From NCBI GenBank assembly GCA_003170275.1, contig PNAM01000087.1, positions 35,871-99,870 on the forward strand: 64,000 bases of DNA, in the 5' to 3' direction. Source of the DNA: Myxococcales bacterium (GTDB taxonomy: Bacteria > Myxococcota_A > Polyangia > Palsa-1104). The first letter of the stretch is position 1. Each line of letters begins with the position of its first letter. This document shows, piece by piece, positions 34,823 to 43,881 of the stretch. Below the pieces are notes generated by a model. The model ran no database searches. It saw only the letters and a list, made by a program, of their open reading frames with translations, and was not told the DNA's origin. Position numbers and translations under genes: made by a program.

Positions 34823-35710
34823 TTAGAGCGCTGCCGTCCTCTCTACGGCCCCGAGTCCGGCTGGGTTGTTCGCCACGTCCTTCAGGTTCTGGATCTGGAG
34901 CGCGGTCGTCCCGTCCTCCTGGTAGATCGTGAAGACTCCCGACGCCTCGCTGACCTTGCAACGCCCGCTGAAGACTTGCTTCAGGAGGCGCATCAGCTCG
35001 CCGAAGGTGTTCGCCGTGACGTGCGCGCTGCGCGGCTGATCCCAGACCGCGCCAGGGATCGCGTTCACATCGCTCTGGCTCGCCGGTGTAGCGGGGATCA
35101 AGTCGGTCTTCGCCTTGATCGCCAGGAGGTTGGTGTGGGTCGCCACGAGGCTCTCGATCGCTGTGTCGAAACCGGAGCCCTCGATCGCGCCGAGGAGAGC
35201 CGAGAGGTCCGACTGGTCAGCCGGGTCGCCCGGAAGGTTGTCCGTCTTCGCCTTCACGGCTGCCACCGTGACCTCGTTCGCGGGGCTCGCCGGAAGCGTA
35301 TCCGTCTTCGCCTTCACGGCTGCCACCGTGACCTCGTTCGCGGGGCTCGCGGGGAGTAGGTCGGTCTGGCCCTTCACCGCGGCGAGCGTGTCGGTGATGT
35401 TCTCCACAGCGCCGTCGCCTACCGCCGCAACGAACTGGGTAGCGGTCGGGCGCAGCACCCACTGAAGCGTGCCTACGAGGTTCGTGGAGGCCGCGGTCAG
35501 GAGAAGGTGGTAGAGGCCCGGCGCTTTCACGGAGTCCACCTCGAAGAAAGTTCCGCCAGTCGCTCCGATGTCCACTACGGTCCCGTCCGACTTGATCACG
35601 GAGAAGAGCCCGCCCGCGATATCGCCGGGAATAACCCCAGTGACGGGCGCGCCGAGCGAGGTCATCAGCCGGACCGGGACGCGGGGCGTTGTGCTTTGAC
35701 GAACGAGCAT
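34823..35710 (-). CDS. Tail-associated protein with KTD-LP repeats
   Basis: 295 residues. The N-terminal ~120 are beta-rich (PVRLMTSLGAPVTGVIPGDIAGGLFSVIKSDG). The middle has repeats of the form VAAVKAKTD(T/N)LP.(S/D)PA seen in many phage tail and fibre proteins, two of them from a 60-bp tandem DNA duplication. C-terminal region GELMRLLKQVFSGRCKVSEASGVFTIYQEDG suggests a fibre-end domain. It lies 2 bp upstream of the gpI-like gene. Confidence 0.7.
   Translation of the reverse strand: MLVRQSTTPRVPVRLMTSLGAPVTGVIPGDIAGGLFSVIKSDGTVVDIGATGGTFFEVDSVKAPGLYHLLLTAASTNLVGTLQWVLRPTATQFVAAVGDGAVENITDTLAAVKGQTDLLPASPANEVTVAAVKAKTDTLPASPANEVTVAAVKAKTDNLPGDPADQSDLSALLGAIEGSGFDTAIESLVATHTNLLAIKAKTDLIPATPASQSDVNAIPGAVWDQPRSAHVTANTFGELMRLLKQVFSGRCKVSEASGVFTIYQEDGTTALQIQNLKDVANNPAGLGAVERTAAL
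35227..35349. repeat. 60-bp tandem duplication inside the tail gene
   Basis: Two nearly identical 60-bp units (about 41 bp perfectly conserved in each, for example at 35242-35290 and 35302-35350) encode the repeated VTVAAVKAKTD segment. In-frame, so the protein gains or loses one repeat per unit. Confidence 0.75.
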
Positions 35711-35722
35711 GATCGGTCTCCC

Positions 35723-36967
35723 TTACTGAAGCCCTGTGTTCAAACGGCGGAAGTCGAGAGGCACGCCCACCGCGCCGCCGCCAAGGCTCTCTTGAAGCCC
35801 GAGCTTGCCGGACGCCTTCAGCGCACTGGCGAGCTGGAGCTGTTCCTCAAGGCCACCCGCGCCGTGGAAGTTCCCACCGCTGGCCAGATCCAATACCTCC
35901 AGATCCGCGGGCTGATTCACCGAGAGACCGTTGGCTGAGACCTGGGCGAACCAGTCAGCGTTCCTCACGACGTTGGCCAGGCGAACCTCTTCGACTACGC
36001 CGGTCAGGGTCTCCGTGTCGGAGATATTCCCGCCGATCCACCACGGCCCATGCGTTCCCCAGTCGATGTTCCCCGTCTGGGCCTTCGTCGAAACCAGAAC
36101 ACCGTTCGCGTAGAGCTTGATCGTGGTGCCGTCGTAGGTCAGGCCGACGTGGTTCCACTGGCCCGCCGCCTTCAACACGTTGCTCGCGATCGGAACCGCT
36201 TGCTGAACTCCTGCGATGTTGACCAGCCCACCCAGCGACGGCGTGGAGTTGTTGTTGAAGTAGAGCTGAACCGACGTGTACGGAGAAGACCAGCCGCTCG
36301 CGTCGGGGCGATAGGCCTTTGCCACGGGCGTCAGGAAGAGGTTGGCGTAGGCCGACGGCTTCACGAAGCACGACAGCGTGATGTTGCTGACCATCTTCGA
36401 GTCGGACTTGACGGTGAGGACGCCCAGTGCCGTGTTGCTCACCACCTCGTAGGACTTCGCACCTACCGCGTCGAGCGTGAGCTTCGCGCCCTTCCACTCG
36501 TCCACGAGGAAGGTCTTCCCAGTCGCGAGCGTGGTCTGGGTGAGGTCGGTGCTGACCAGCGTCATTTCGCCGACGATCGCCTGGAGCCGTCCGCCCCAGC
36601 GGCCGCCGTTGTGCGCGCGGAGCTTCGCTACCTGGACCGGAGAGGCCTCGCGCGACCACAGCGTGATCTCCGCCTTGCGCTCGGTTCCATCGGTAACGCG
36701 GACGAAGTGCAGCTCCCCGGCCCCGTTCGAGTGGTCCCAGAAATCGATCCCGCAATCGGGAACCGCGGACTCCTCGATGCGTCCGCCGATCTTGGCGGTC
36801 ATGCCCTTCTTGCTGAACGTCTGGAGGAGTTTCCCGGTATCGCCCCGCTCGAGGATGCCCACGTAGCCTGTGACGCCAAGGGCCGCCGCCTCGAGAATCT
36901 TCTCCGCTTCCTTCTCGATGACGACGACACCCGCCCCCAAGGTTGGACCGAAACGACGCTGGGCCAT
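35723..36967 (-). CDS. Tail-sheath-like N-terminus fused to a LamG domain
   Basis: 414 residues. Residues 1-110 resemble contractile-tail sheath N-termini (GAGVVVIEKEAEKILEAAALGVTGYVGILERGD, ELHFVRVTDGTERKAEITL). Residues ~185-345 are a concanavalin/LamG fold: WNHVGLTYDGTTIKLYANGV, WWIGGN, EEVRLANVVRNADWF. The sheath C-terminal core does not appear, and no tail tube, tape measure or baseplate gene follows. Either LamG is a natural insertion in a sheath of unusual form, or a deletion fused sheath to a fibre gene. Confidence 0.65.
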   Translation of the reverse strand: MAQRRFGPTLGAGVVVIEKEAEKILEAAALGVTGYVGILERGDTGKLLQTFSKKGMTAKIGGRIEESAVPDCGIDFWDHSNGAGELHFVRVTDGTERKAEITLWSREASPVQVAKLRAHNGGRWGGRLQAIVGEMTLVSTDLTQTTLATGKTFLVDEWKGAKLTLDAVGAKSYEVVSNTALGVLTVKSDSKMVSNITLSCFVKPSAYANLFLTPVAKAYRPDASGWSSPYTSVQLYFNNNSTPSLGGLVNIAGVQQAVPIASNVLKAAGQWNHVGLTYDGTTIKLYANGVLVSTKAQTGNIDWGTHGPWWIGGNISDTETLTGVVEEVRLANVVRNADWFAQVSANGLSVNQPADLEVLDLASGGNFHGAGGLEEQLQLASALKASGKLGLQESLGGGAVGVPLDFRRLNTGLQ

Positions 36968-37088
36968 CTATGACTCCTTCCAAAGAGGTCTCTGGGTAGA
37001 CCTCCGCGCTTTCTCGAGGGGTCAAAAGAACCCCCACAAGTGGGCACGGCGTCACCAGGTTCTTACGGTGAAGATGTTACGGCAAAAC

Positions 37089-37378
37089 CTAAAGCGGGGG
37101 AATACCAAGAGGGGGCTGTACAGTATCCCTTGTGGCGATCACGTCGGCGTCGCCGACGAACTTCATGCTCGTGACCGCGTGCGCCGTCACGGCCGGGCGC
37201 TTCCAGGCCAGGACGTCCACCACCTCGAAGGTGCCGGTGGCGGTGTGGAGGCCTTGAGCCGACGGCGTGGTGGTCATCTGAAACTCGTCGCGGAGGAAGA
37301 AGCGGTAGAACTCGTCCACGGCGCGCGCCCGGAGGACCGGGTGGGTGTCTTCCCGGCGGCCAGGTTGACCTTGACCAT
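37089..37378 (-). pseudogene. Small phage protein with a likely single-base frameshift
   Basis: From ATG 37378 the frame gives MVKVNLAAGKTPTR, then runs into nonsense; in the next frame, about 37335 onwards gives VLRARAVDEFYRFFLRDEFQM and continues to the stop at 37089. Together they would make a ~96-residue protein. One indel near 37335 (in a CCGG-rich run) accounts for this: mutation or sequencing error. Confidence 0.6.
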
Positions 37379-37389
37379 CGGCGATGGTC

Positions 37390-37692
37390 TCAGGTGCGCC
37401 TGTTTTTCCGCTGTCCTTGGGGCGTCGGTGGCGCAGTCGGGGCCGGAGGAAGCGGCTCGGGTTCCTGTTCCTGGGCCGCCGTGGTGGGTGCGGCCGGAGT
37501 CTGGGCGGGCGCCGGTGGCGCGATGTCCGGGAACACGACGAGCTGGTCAGCCAGGCCAGGGTGCGATCGGATCTTCTCCAGCTCCTCGGTGGAGACCTCG
37601 CGGTAGGTGCCCGAGTAGAGCGACAGGGCGCCGTCCGGGAAGCCTTCGACGTCCACCGGGTGCGAGCCCGGCTTCAGCGTGACCAGCGGCAT
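37390..37692 (-). CDS. Small phage structural-region protein
   Basis: 100 residues. N-terminal half folded (VTLKPGSHPVDVEGFPDGALSLYSGTYREVSTEELEKIRSHPG), C-terminal half Pro/Gln/Glu-rich and disordered. Lies between capsid and tail genes, where head-tail joining proteins are usually found; no family recognised. Confidence 0.6.
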   Translation of the reverse strand: MPLVTLKPGSHPVDVEGFPDGALSLYSGTYREVSTEELEKIRSHPGLADQLVVFPDIAPPAPAQTPAAPTTAAQEQEPEPLPPAPTAPPTPQGQRKNRRT

Positions 37693-37696
37693 GGCG

Positions 37697-38038
37697 TCAC
37701 GCCTTCTTCTTGGGGAAGGCTTTCTTCGCGGCGGGGGCCTGGAGGGGGCGCGGGGTGGCAGCCTTGGGTGCGGGCTCCTCGGTCTCTTCCTCGGTCTCCT
37801 CTTCCTGCTCCTCGTCCTCGGGCTCTTCGGGCTCCGCAGCCGGGGCGGGAGTGGCCGCTTTCTTCGGTGCGGGCGCCGTGGTGTCCACGACCTCGACGAC
37901 GCGGAAGTCTGCCATCGTCTTCAGGTAGTCCGCCTCGCGAGCGTCGGTGATGGTCTCGGGACGATCGCGGAAGAACTCTCGCGTCCCCATGCGGTAGGTC
38001 ATCGAGCCTACGAGTGTTGCTGTCCAACGGCGGGCCAT
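37697..38038 (-). CDS. Small phage protein with acidic linker
   Basis: 113 residues from ATG 38038, preceded by an excellent ribosome binding site (AGGAGG). N-terminal ~45 residues folded (GSMTYRMGTREFFRDRPETITD), then a Glu/Ala/Pro-rich linker (EEPEDEEQEEETEEETEE) and a Lys-rich tail. Next gene after the capsid; possible head-completion or decoration protein. Confidence 0.65.
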   Translation of the reverse strand: MARRWTATLVGSMTYRMGTREFFRDRPETITDAREADYLKTMADFRVVEVVDTTAPAPKKAATPAPAAEPEEPEDEEQEEETEEETEEPAPKAATPRPLQAPAAKKAFPKKKA

Positions 38039-38123
38039 TTGTGCCTCCTGGGCCAAATATGGCAAGGGGTTGACGTCGAGCCCCGCGCGATGTGGCCGAG
38101 GCTCGACGGTTCAGAACTGGTGT

Positions 38124-39320
38124 TTAGACGCCGGTCCCGATGTTGCGAACGAGGGCGATGGCGTCGGTCTCCTCGTACTGAACATCGACCTTGCAGGTGA
38201 TGACGTACTGGTTCACCCGCTTGAAGATGTCCCGGTCCTTCTCGATTCTGATGTCGCGGCCGATCGCCACGATCAGGTTCTGCGCGTGCGTCAGGAGGAT
38301 CTGGGGGTTCGCCTGGTAGGTCACCTTCACGGTGGCTCCGTCGGAGATCGCCCCGCCACCGATGCGCGCGATCGTTCCCAGCGCGTAGTCGATGGTGTAG
38401 TCCGTGTCCTTGACGTACTTCGTGGTGGGGGTGCCTGCCAGCGTCGAAGCCAGGACGGCCTCCGAGCCCGACACGACCGGGGTGTGGAGCAGCGCTACCG
38501 GAGTGGTGCTGTTGAGCACGACGTGCTCAACGATGCGCGGCTTGAACGGGAACAGCGGGAACGGCACGAGCGGCGCGCCGAACGGCGTCATGTTCAGCTG
38601 GGCGTTCAAGGCCTGGTCCCCGCCGATGGTGGCGCGGGTCGAGACCTTCTCGCGGTAGTTCTGCTCGAGGTCCAGCGAGGTGATGAAGCGGAGGTCCGCC
38701 CGGTTGCGCTTGAACTTCGCTGGGAGCGCGTTCAGCGCCTGGCTGAACAGCGACGATCCGACATTCGCGCCCTGGGCGTCCACGACGTGCGCGGAGCGCG
38801 CGAGCTTCAGCCAGCCGTCCACGAGGGCCAGGTAGCTGTCCTTCACGTACTGGGTGGAGGACCCGCCGTCCACGATGTCACCTTCGATCGCAGCTGTGCC
38901 GAGCTTGTCGCCCTCGATGTAGAGGGTCTCCAAGTCGTTGGCGAGCTGGGTGGCCATCATCTTGACGATGTGGTCCTCCACGGCCATCCCCTCCAAGTTG
39001 ATCTCGGAGAAGGTGTCCGAGATCTCGAAGGGAACGATGATCTCGCTGGGCTTCAGGTTGATCTTCGACGTGCTGACGCCGCGTCGCCCCGTGGGCGCCG
39101 TTGCTTCCGCGGCGGGCATCGCCACGCGCTTGCCCACGCCGATCTTGTCGATGTTCAGGTCCTCGTTGCGGAACCGCACGACGCGGGCGTTGTTCTTCAG
39201 CCCGGTCACGTCGATCACGTAGTCGATGAACTTGTCCGACTGCGCGGTGTTCAGCTTGCCCTGGGATGCCAGCGCATCGGTCGCGATGACCGCCTTCCTT
39301 ACCAGCTCTTCGTTCGTCAT
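38124..39320 (-). CDS. Major capsid protein (HK97-fold type)
   Basis: 398 residues, near the usual length. N-terminal helix LVRKAVIATDALASQGKL, P-domain-like segment SEIIVPFEISDTFSEINLEGMAVEDHIVKMMATQLANDLE, ITSLDLEQNYRE, a beta-rich insertion (~235-340, DYTIDYALGTIARIGGG) and a C-terminal RDIRIEKDRDIFKRVNQYVITCKVDVQ. Located directly downstream of scaffold and MuF genes, the standard head-gene order. Confidence 0.88.
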   Translation of the reverse strand: MTNEELVRKAVIATDALASQGKLNTAQSDKFIDYVIDVTGLKNNARVVRFRNEDLNIDKIGVGKRVAMPAAEATAPTGRRGVSTSKINLKPSEIIVPFEISDTFSEINLEGMAVEDHIVKMMATQLANDLETLYIEGDKLGTAAIEGDIVDGGSSTQYVKDSYLALVDGWLKLARSAHVVDAQGANVGSSLFSQALNALPAKFKRNRADLRFITSLDLEQNYREKVSTRATIGGDQALNAQLNMTPFGAPLVPFPLFPFKPRIVEHVVLNSTTPVALLHTPVVSGSEAVLASTLAGTPTTKYVKDTDYTIDYALGTIARIGGGAISDGATVKVTYQANPQILLTHAQNLIVAIGRDIRIEKDRDIFKRVNQYVITCKVDVQYEETDAIALVRNIGTGV

Positions 39321-39379
39321 TTCCGTCTCCCTCTTTGTTCTCGCGTTGACCGTTGCGCGCTGACGCCTCGGCTAAGTCC

Positions 39380-40153
39380 CTAGAGCACGCCGCTCCAGAA
39401 GCTCTTCTTCGCGGGTTGCGGCGTGTCCGTGTTCTCGGCCTCGACGGTCTTCGAGACCCCCTTCGCGTCGTTGAGTTGCTTGGCCACTTCGGCCACCTTG
39501 TCGGCCAGCGGCTTGACCGCCGCCGCCACGGTCTCCTCGAGCGACTTCCCGACGGGGATCGCGGAGGGGGTGTTGACGGGCGCTTGGGCGCTTCCGTTGG
39601 GAAGCTGGGCGCCGTTGTTGGGTGGAACGTGGAATGAGTCCGGGCCCCAGCCGTTCCCGGTGAACATCTCGAGGAAGCCCATCGGATCGACTTCCTTGAT
39701 CAGGTTCATCAGGGGGACGACGGAACCCTTCAAGGCGTCGAGACGGACGGCGGACATCTTCTTTCCAGCCTTCTCGAGCGCCTTCTCTTCGTCCTTCGCG
39801 TCGGGCTTGCCGCCGCCCGGCTTCAGCCACGGCGGGAGCTTGCCCTTCGCGTCCTGGATTGACGCGGCGACTTCCGAGCCCTCCGCTCCGGCCTCGCCGC
39901 GCTCGGCGCCAGCCTCGTTGCCTTCGGTCTCGGCCTCGGCCTGCTCCATCTGCATCAGCTCCTGAATCTGTTGCATCAGGGCCTGGCACATGGCCGCCAT
40001 GTCGGTGGGGACCGCGGCCTTCATCTCGGGCTTGCCCGAGCGGATGGCGGTGGCCATGTCCTTGCGGACCTCCTCGGGGAGCGCGTCGAACGCGGCCTTC
40101 ACGTCGGCACGCGCCTTGGCGATTGTCGAGTGGGCCTTCTTGACGGCGGTCAT
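39380..40153 (-). CDS. Phage scaffold/prohead protein
   Basis: 257 residues. Highly charged and helical in the first 125 (VKKAHSTIAKARADVKAAFDALPEEVRKDM, MQQIQELMQMEQAEAETEGNEAGAE), with Pro/Gly linkers and a C-terminal coiled coil (LEETVAAAVKPLADKVAEVAKQLND). Composition and position directly before the capsid gene fit a scaffold. Confidence 0.75.
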   Translation of the reverse strand: MTAVKKAHSTIAKARADVKAAFDALPEEVRKDMATAIRSGKPEMKAAVPTDMAAMCQALMQQIQELMQMEQAEAETEGNEAGAERGEAGAEGSEVAASIQDAKGKLPPWLKPGGGKPDAKDEEKALEKAGKKMSAVRLDALKGSVVPLMNLIKEVDPMGFLEMFTGNGWGPDSFHVPPNNGAQLPNGSAQAPVNTPSAIPVGKSLEETVAAAVKPLADKVAEVAKQLNDAKGVSKTVEAENTDTPQPAKKSFWSGVL

Positions 40154-42335
40154 ATCGACCGAAGCTGTGGGTCCCTTGCCACTTGCCCGCGATAGCGTCG
40201 CTGATGTGTTCCTTCCAGGTCTTCTTGCTGAACGCCCCCTCCGGCGGTTTCTCGGCGGGCTTCTCCGGGAAGACCTCTGGCGTCGCCTTCGGCTTGCGCG
40301 GTTTACGCGGCGCCTTGATGCCCAGCGCCTTGTTGCGCTGCTTCTCGAGGTCCGCGTAGAAGCCGGTCACCGTCTCGCGGATGTTCTGCTTCCGCGCCAC
40401 CACCGCGTCGAGGAACTCGTCCTTCGACTTGAAGCGGCCCATCCAGCTCGCCGCCTTCATGCTCGGGTTCTTCTGCCCAGCGTCCCACGCTGCCGTCGCG
40501 TAGGCGTCGATCGTCTTCCTGAACGCCGCGTCTGGGATGGACTCGATCTTCTTCAGGAACGGATCGAGCGCAGCGAGCGGTTGGACCTTGATGTCCTTCC
40601 CCTTCGCGTACTCATTGAAGATCGTGTGGTAGAGGGTCCCGGTCCCATTGGGCTCGCCTGGTTTGCCGTAGCTGAGATCAAAGCGGTCGAGCCCGAAGAA
40701 GCGGAACGTCTGCCCCTTGTCGATGCCGCGGAGCTCGCCGTTCTTCAAGACCAGGATGTTCTCGCTGTGCGTGTCGTGCTGTGAGATCAGCCAGTCGAAG
40801 ACGTGTTCCTTCTGAACCGCCTCGACTTGCGCGGGCGTGAGCGCGGTTGTCGCCAGCGATTTGATCTCGGTCTGAACATCTTTGAAGCGGCTCTGGATGG
40901 AACCGACGCGCCCCCCGATGTTCACCAGGTAGACGTCGTTCGTCTCCATCCCGAGGAGCTTCTGAATGTCGTGCGCCATCGTGTCGCCCTTGGCGCGGAA
41001 ATCCTCCTGTGGTTTGAAGATCCACTGGTTTCCGCTCGGGTCCTCGTAGACGTGCTTCGTGTGCATCCCGCCGAGCTTCTCGCCGGTCAGCCGAAGCTGG
41101 TTCTCCTTCCAGGGGAACGTCGCCGGGAGGCCTTGCGGCACCACCGGCGGAGGTGTCACCACGACGGGTGCAACGAACGGCGGAGACGGCGGAGCTAGGA
41201 CCACCGGCGCTTGGACCAGAACAGGAGGCGCTGGAGGTGCGACCGGGATCACCTCGGACGCGGGCTTCGCGGGCTCGGGCGTGTAGAGCACCTCCGCGGA
41301 CTCGGTGATGTCCACCGAGCAGCGGCACCGCCCGTGGTAGGGCGGGTAGCTGAAGCCAGCCGCCTCGAGCTTCTTGGAGTCCTCCTTCGAGACGTGGCCG
41401 TCCTTCTCGCTCGCGCCGCTCTTCGAGAGGATCTCCTTCTTCTTGTCCCACGGGTGGAGGTCTTTGATCTTCTCGGGGTCCTCCTGGTCGAGGATTGATT
41501 CCTGGCGCTTGACCGCGCTTTCCGTCTCGAAGTGCTTCCCCGCCATGAAGCGACACGACGGACAGGTCCGCTCATCCTCGGGGTTCACGATCGCGTATTC
41601 GGTGATCCCGATTTGTTGGAAGCTTCGGATGTGGCCGGTGTTGCGCGCGGTCGTGACCGCGTTCGCGCCGAGCATCTCGAAGTAGGACATCGACGAGCCG
41701 CGCCAGGCGTTTGGGATCTCCAGCCCGCCGGTGGGGTTGTTCGTCGGCGCGTTGGGGTCATAGCCAAACTGCGCCGCCATCTTGTCGGAGAAGATCTTCG
41801 CCGCGTCTCCGCGGTCCATCCCGGAGTTGACGATGTCCATCGCCTGCTTCGAGATCTGGCCGGAGAGGATCGAGCCGTTCGCTGTGTGCTTCCCGACCCA
41901 GAAGAGCTGCGACTCTTTGATCTCCCTGATTGCTTTCGCGTCCACGAGGTCGAACGACGGCTTCACCTCGAAGAACTTCCCGCCCTTCTTTGGACCGCCG
42001 CCTTCGCCCTGCTTCCCCTTCTTACCGGGGGGCGGGAGCGCCGCGCCCATCTCGGCCGGGGATGTGTAGGGCTTCCCGTGGATGTGCGCGTCCTCGATCT
42101 CGCCCAGGTACTTCGCTGCTTCGTTCTGCGCCTTGTCGGCCTTGCCGTACTCCGCCGCCAGCTTGTTCGCCTCAGCGACCAGCTGCTTTGCTTCGGCCGC
42201 GTGCTCGGGCGGGACGGGAGGCTCGCCCACCTTGTCGTAGAAAGCGTTCAGTTTCTCCTTCGCGTGGTTCAGCTTCGCGTAGGTCGCGGCCGCCGTGTTG
42301 GAGGCATTCGCATAGGCCTCGCTCGCCTGGCTCAC
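40150..42335 (-). CDS. MuF head-morphogenesis protein fused to a kinase-like C-terminal domain
   Basis: About 725 residues from GTG 42335. N-terminal coiled coil (~1-90), then a MuF (gpF-like) domain ~110-340 with RNTGHIRSFQQIG, DERTCPSCRFMAG, WDKKKEIL and PYHGRCRCSVD. A Pro-rich hinge (~350-400) leads to a kinase-like domain: HVYEDPSGNQWIFKP (Lys loop), HVFDWLISQHDTHSENILV (catalytic HD..N), RGIDKGQTF (D-x-G). MuF proteins with C-terminal enzymatic domains are known as MuF toxins. The frame has no stop at the end; it runs on as a shadow to 39372, and moving one base just before 40153 would give an ATGA overlap, so a frameshift is likely. Upstream portal and terminase genes are missing. Confidence 0.8.
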
Positions 42336-42356
42336 CTGGTGCGCAGTTGGGACCGA
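42336..42356. other. Junction between the tailed prophage and the second element
   Basis: The minus-strand prophage genes stop abruptly at the MuF gene (no portal or terminase to its right) and plus-strand genes of another type begin at 42356. Coding of good quality abuts from both sides with essentially no spacer, as expected of a deletion join. No att-like repeat was found. Confidence 0.6.
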
Positions 42357-42730
42357 TGCGGCCGCGGGCGGAGCTGGCGCGGCGTGCGTACGCGGGCCGG
42401 TGGATGCCGCCGTCGTCCGAGGAGCTGTACATCCGCGCGGCGGCCAGCTTCAACTTCGCCAATCCGCCTCGGCCCGATACCATCGACTTCGAGTTCGAGA
42501 TCTCCGACGGCAACTCGGATCGCAACTGGCAGGACAAGCCGGTGCCCTCGAGCTTCCTCTACTCGGTGAACGGCCAGCCGGCGTTTCTGCCGGTGCCCGG
42601 CGTGTTCCAGACCAACTCGACCGTGACGGTGAGCGTCACCCCGATCCGGCCGGTCACGGCGGCGGGCCTGCTCAAGTTCACGTTCTGGGGCTACAAGGCG
42701 CTGGGCGTTCGCCCGGGGATGACCTCCTAA
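42356..42730 (+). CDS. Beta-rich protein, possible capsid/penton-like component
   Basis: 124 residues from ATG 42356 (109 from ATG 42404). After an Arg/Pro start, the body is beta-rich: IDFEFEISDGNSDRNWQDKPVP, AFLPVPGVFQTNSTVTVSVTPI, LLKFTFWGYKALG. Its stop overlaps the next start (TAATG). The strand pattern suggests a single jelly-roll-like fold, but I recognise no family. It is the first gene at the junction, so an N-terminal part may be missing. Confidence 0.65.
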   Translation: MRPRAELARRAYAGRWMPPSSEELYIRAAASFNFANPPRPDTIDFEFEISDGNSDRNWQDKPVPSSFLYSVNGQPAFLPVPGVFQTNSTVTVSVTPIRPVTAAGLLKFTFWGYKALGVRPGMTS

Positions 42731-43470
42731 TGTTCGGGCGCCGCGTCTTCGGAGGCTTCGGCGTCGGAGTCTCCGTCAGCCAACCGGGGGCGCAGCCTTG
42801 TTCGGCCCCGGCCGGAATCGCACAGCAGTTCGCTGGCTGCGCGACCCCGACGCAGTCGTGCGCCCAGCCGTTGGTCGCGCCGGCCGCGACGCCCGCGTCC
42901 GGGGCGTACCCGGCCGGCTCGATTGCCCGGTTGGTGGACACTCTCTACTCGGATCTCCCTTCGGGCGAGGTGAGCTACCTCTCCCGGGAGGCGCGCGGAC
43001 GGTTCCGGCCGACGGCCCAGGCGGCAGACGGCAGCGGCACGATCCTCAGCCTGGAGGTGGGCAGCGCCCAGACGCTGCTCATTTCCGACGTGGAGTTCTA
43101 CGCCCAGACCCCCGATCCGCTCTTTCCGGGCAACCAGCTCCCGATCGAGGCGCGGCAACTGGCCGGCTACGTGACGCTGCACCTCCTCATCGACGATCGA
43201 GCGCCGTTCGACATCTACGCCGAGCTCGACGCGCCGGTTGGTGCGCCCAATCAGCAGACGATTCAGGGATCGGTCTTCACCTCGCTCGGCAAGGTCATCG
43301 GCGGAACGGACCGGCAGCCGCACATGTTCATCCGCGCCCGAGAGGGGCAAACCGTCCGGCTGGCATACACGGTGGTGAATTCGCCAACGCTCCCGATCGA
43401 TCATGTGGGCGCGATGATTCGTGGGTACGTCGTCCCGACGGCGATCTTCGCGTCGAAGACGGCGAGCTAG
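42730..43470 (+). CDS. Beta-rich protein coupled to the previous gene
   Basis: 246 residues; ATG 42730 overlaps the previous stop. The first ~65 residues are Gly/Pro/Ala/Cys-rich; the rest is beta-rich (ILSLEVGSAQTLLISDVEFYAQ, AGYVTLHLLIDDRAPFDIYAEL, HMFIRAREGQTVRLAYTVVNSP, GAMIRGYVVP). The end 'G.MI.GY' parallels 'F.FWGYK' of its neighbour, which suggests related folds. Could be a virion or surface protein; no family recognised. Confidence 0.7.
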   Translation: MFGRRVFGGFGVGVSVSQPGAQPCSAPAGIAQQFAGCATPTQSCAQPLVAPAATPASGAYPAGSIARLVDTLYSDLPSGEVSYLSREARGRFRPTAQAADGSGTILSLEVGSAQTLLISDVEFYAQTPDPLFPGNQLPIEARQLAGYVTLHLLIDDRAPFDIYAELDAPVGAPNQQTIQGSVFTSLGKVIGGTDRQPHMFIRAREGQTVRLAYTVVNSPTLPIDHVGAMIRGYVVPTAIFASKTAS

Positions 43471-43536
43471 TCCCTTGGGAGGGCGCGCACGGGTCGATCC
43501 TGTGCGCGCCTTCCTTTTGCTCGAAGAGGAGCGACG

Positions 43537-43863
43537 ATGTACTTCATCAAAGCTGCGCCCGCTCTTCGGGGACTGGGAGCGCCGGGCTGGCAGGACACAT
43601 TTCTGACGGCGATCAAGACCGGCGCCCAGAGAACCGACCCAGATCTAGGCGACATGATTGGGCTGGCGACTGAGATCATCTCCGTCGAGAGGCAGCCTGG
43701 CGGCGCGCTTGATCCACGCACGCCGTCGACGTTCAAGATCTCGGACCTGAGGACGCCGATGAAGGCGTACCTGTTCTATCGGAAGCATCCACTGGCCACC
43801 TACGCGATCCCGGCCGGCATCCTGGCGCTCGCATTCTTGATCGGTCGCGCATCCGCGCGCTGA
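43537..43863 (+). CDS. Tail-anchored membrane protein
   Basis: 108 residues; GGAGCG lies before ATG 43537. Soluble N-terminal ~80 residues (GWQDTFLTAIKTGAQRTDPDLGDMIGLATEIISVER), then a single C-terminal membrane span (YAIPAGILALAFLIGRA). One of three such tail-anchored proteins in this element. No family recognised. Confidence 0.7.
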   Translation: MYFIKAAPALRGLGAPGWQDTFLTAIKTGAQRTDPDLGDMIGLATEIISVERQPGGALDPRTPSTFKISDLRTPMKAYLFYRKHPLATYAIPAGILALAFLIGRASAR

Positions 43864-43881
43864 GCAATCCAAGGAGGACAC

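Noticed and set aside
38070..39383. 437-codon plus-strand ORF
   Set aside because: Antisense to the major capsid gene; His/Arg/Asp-rich shadow translation.
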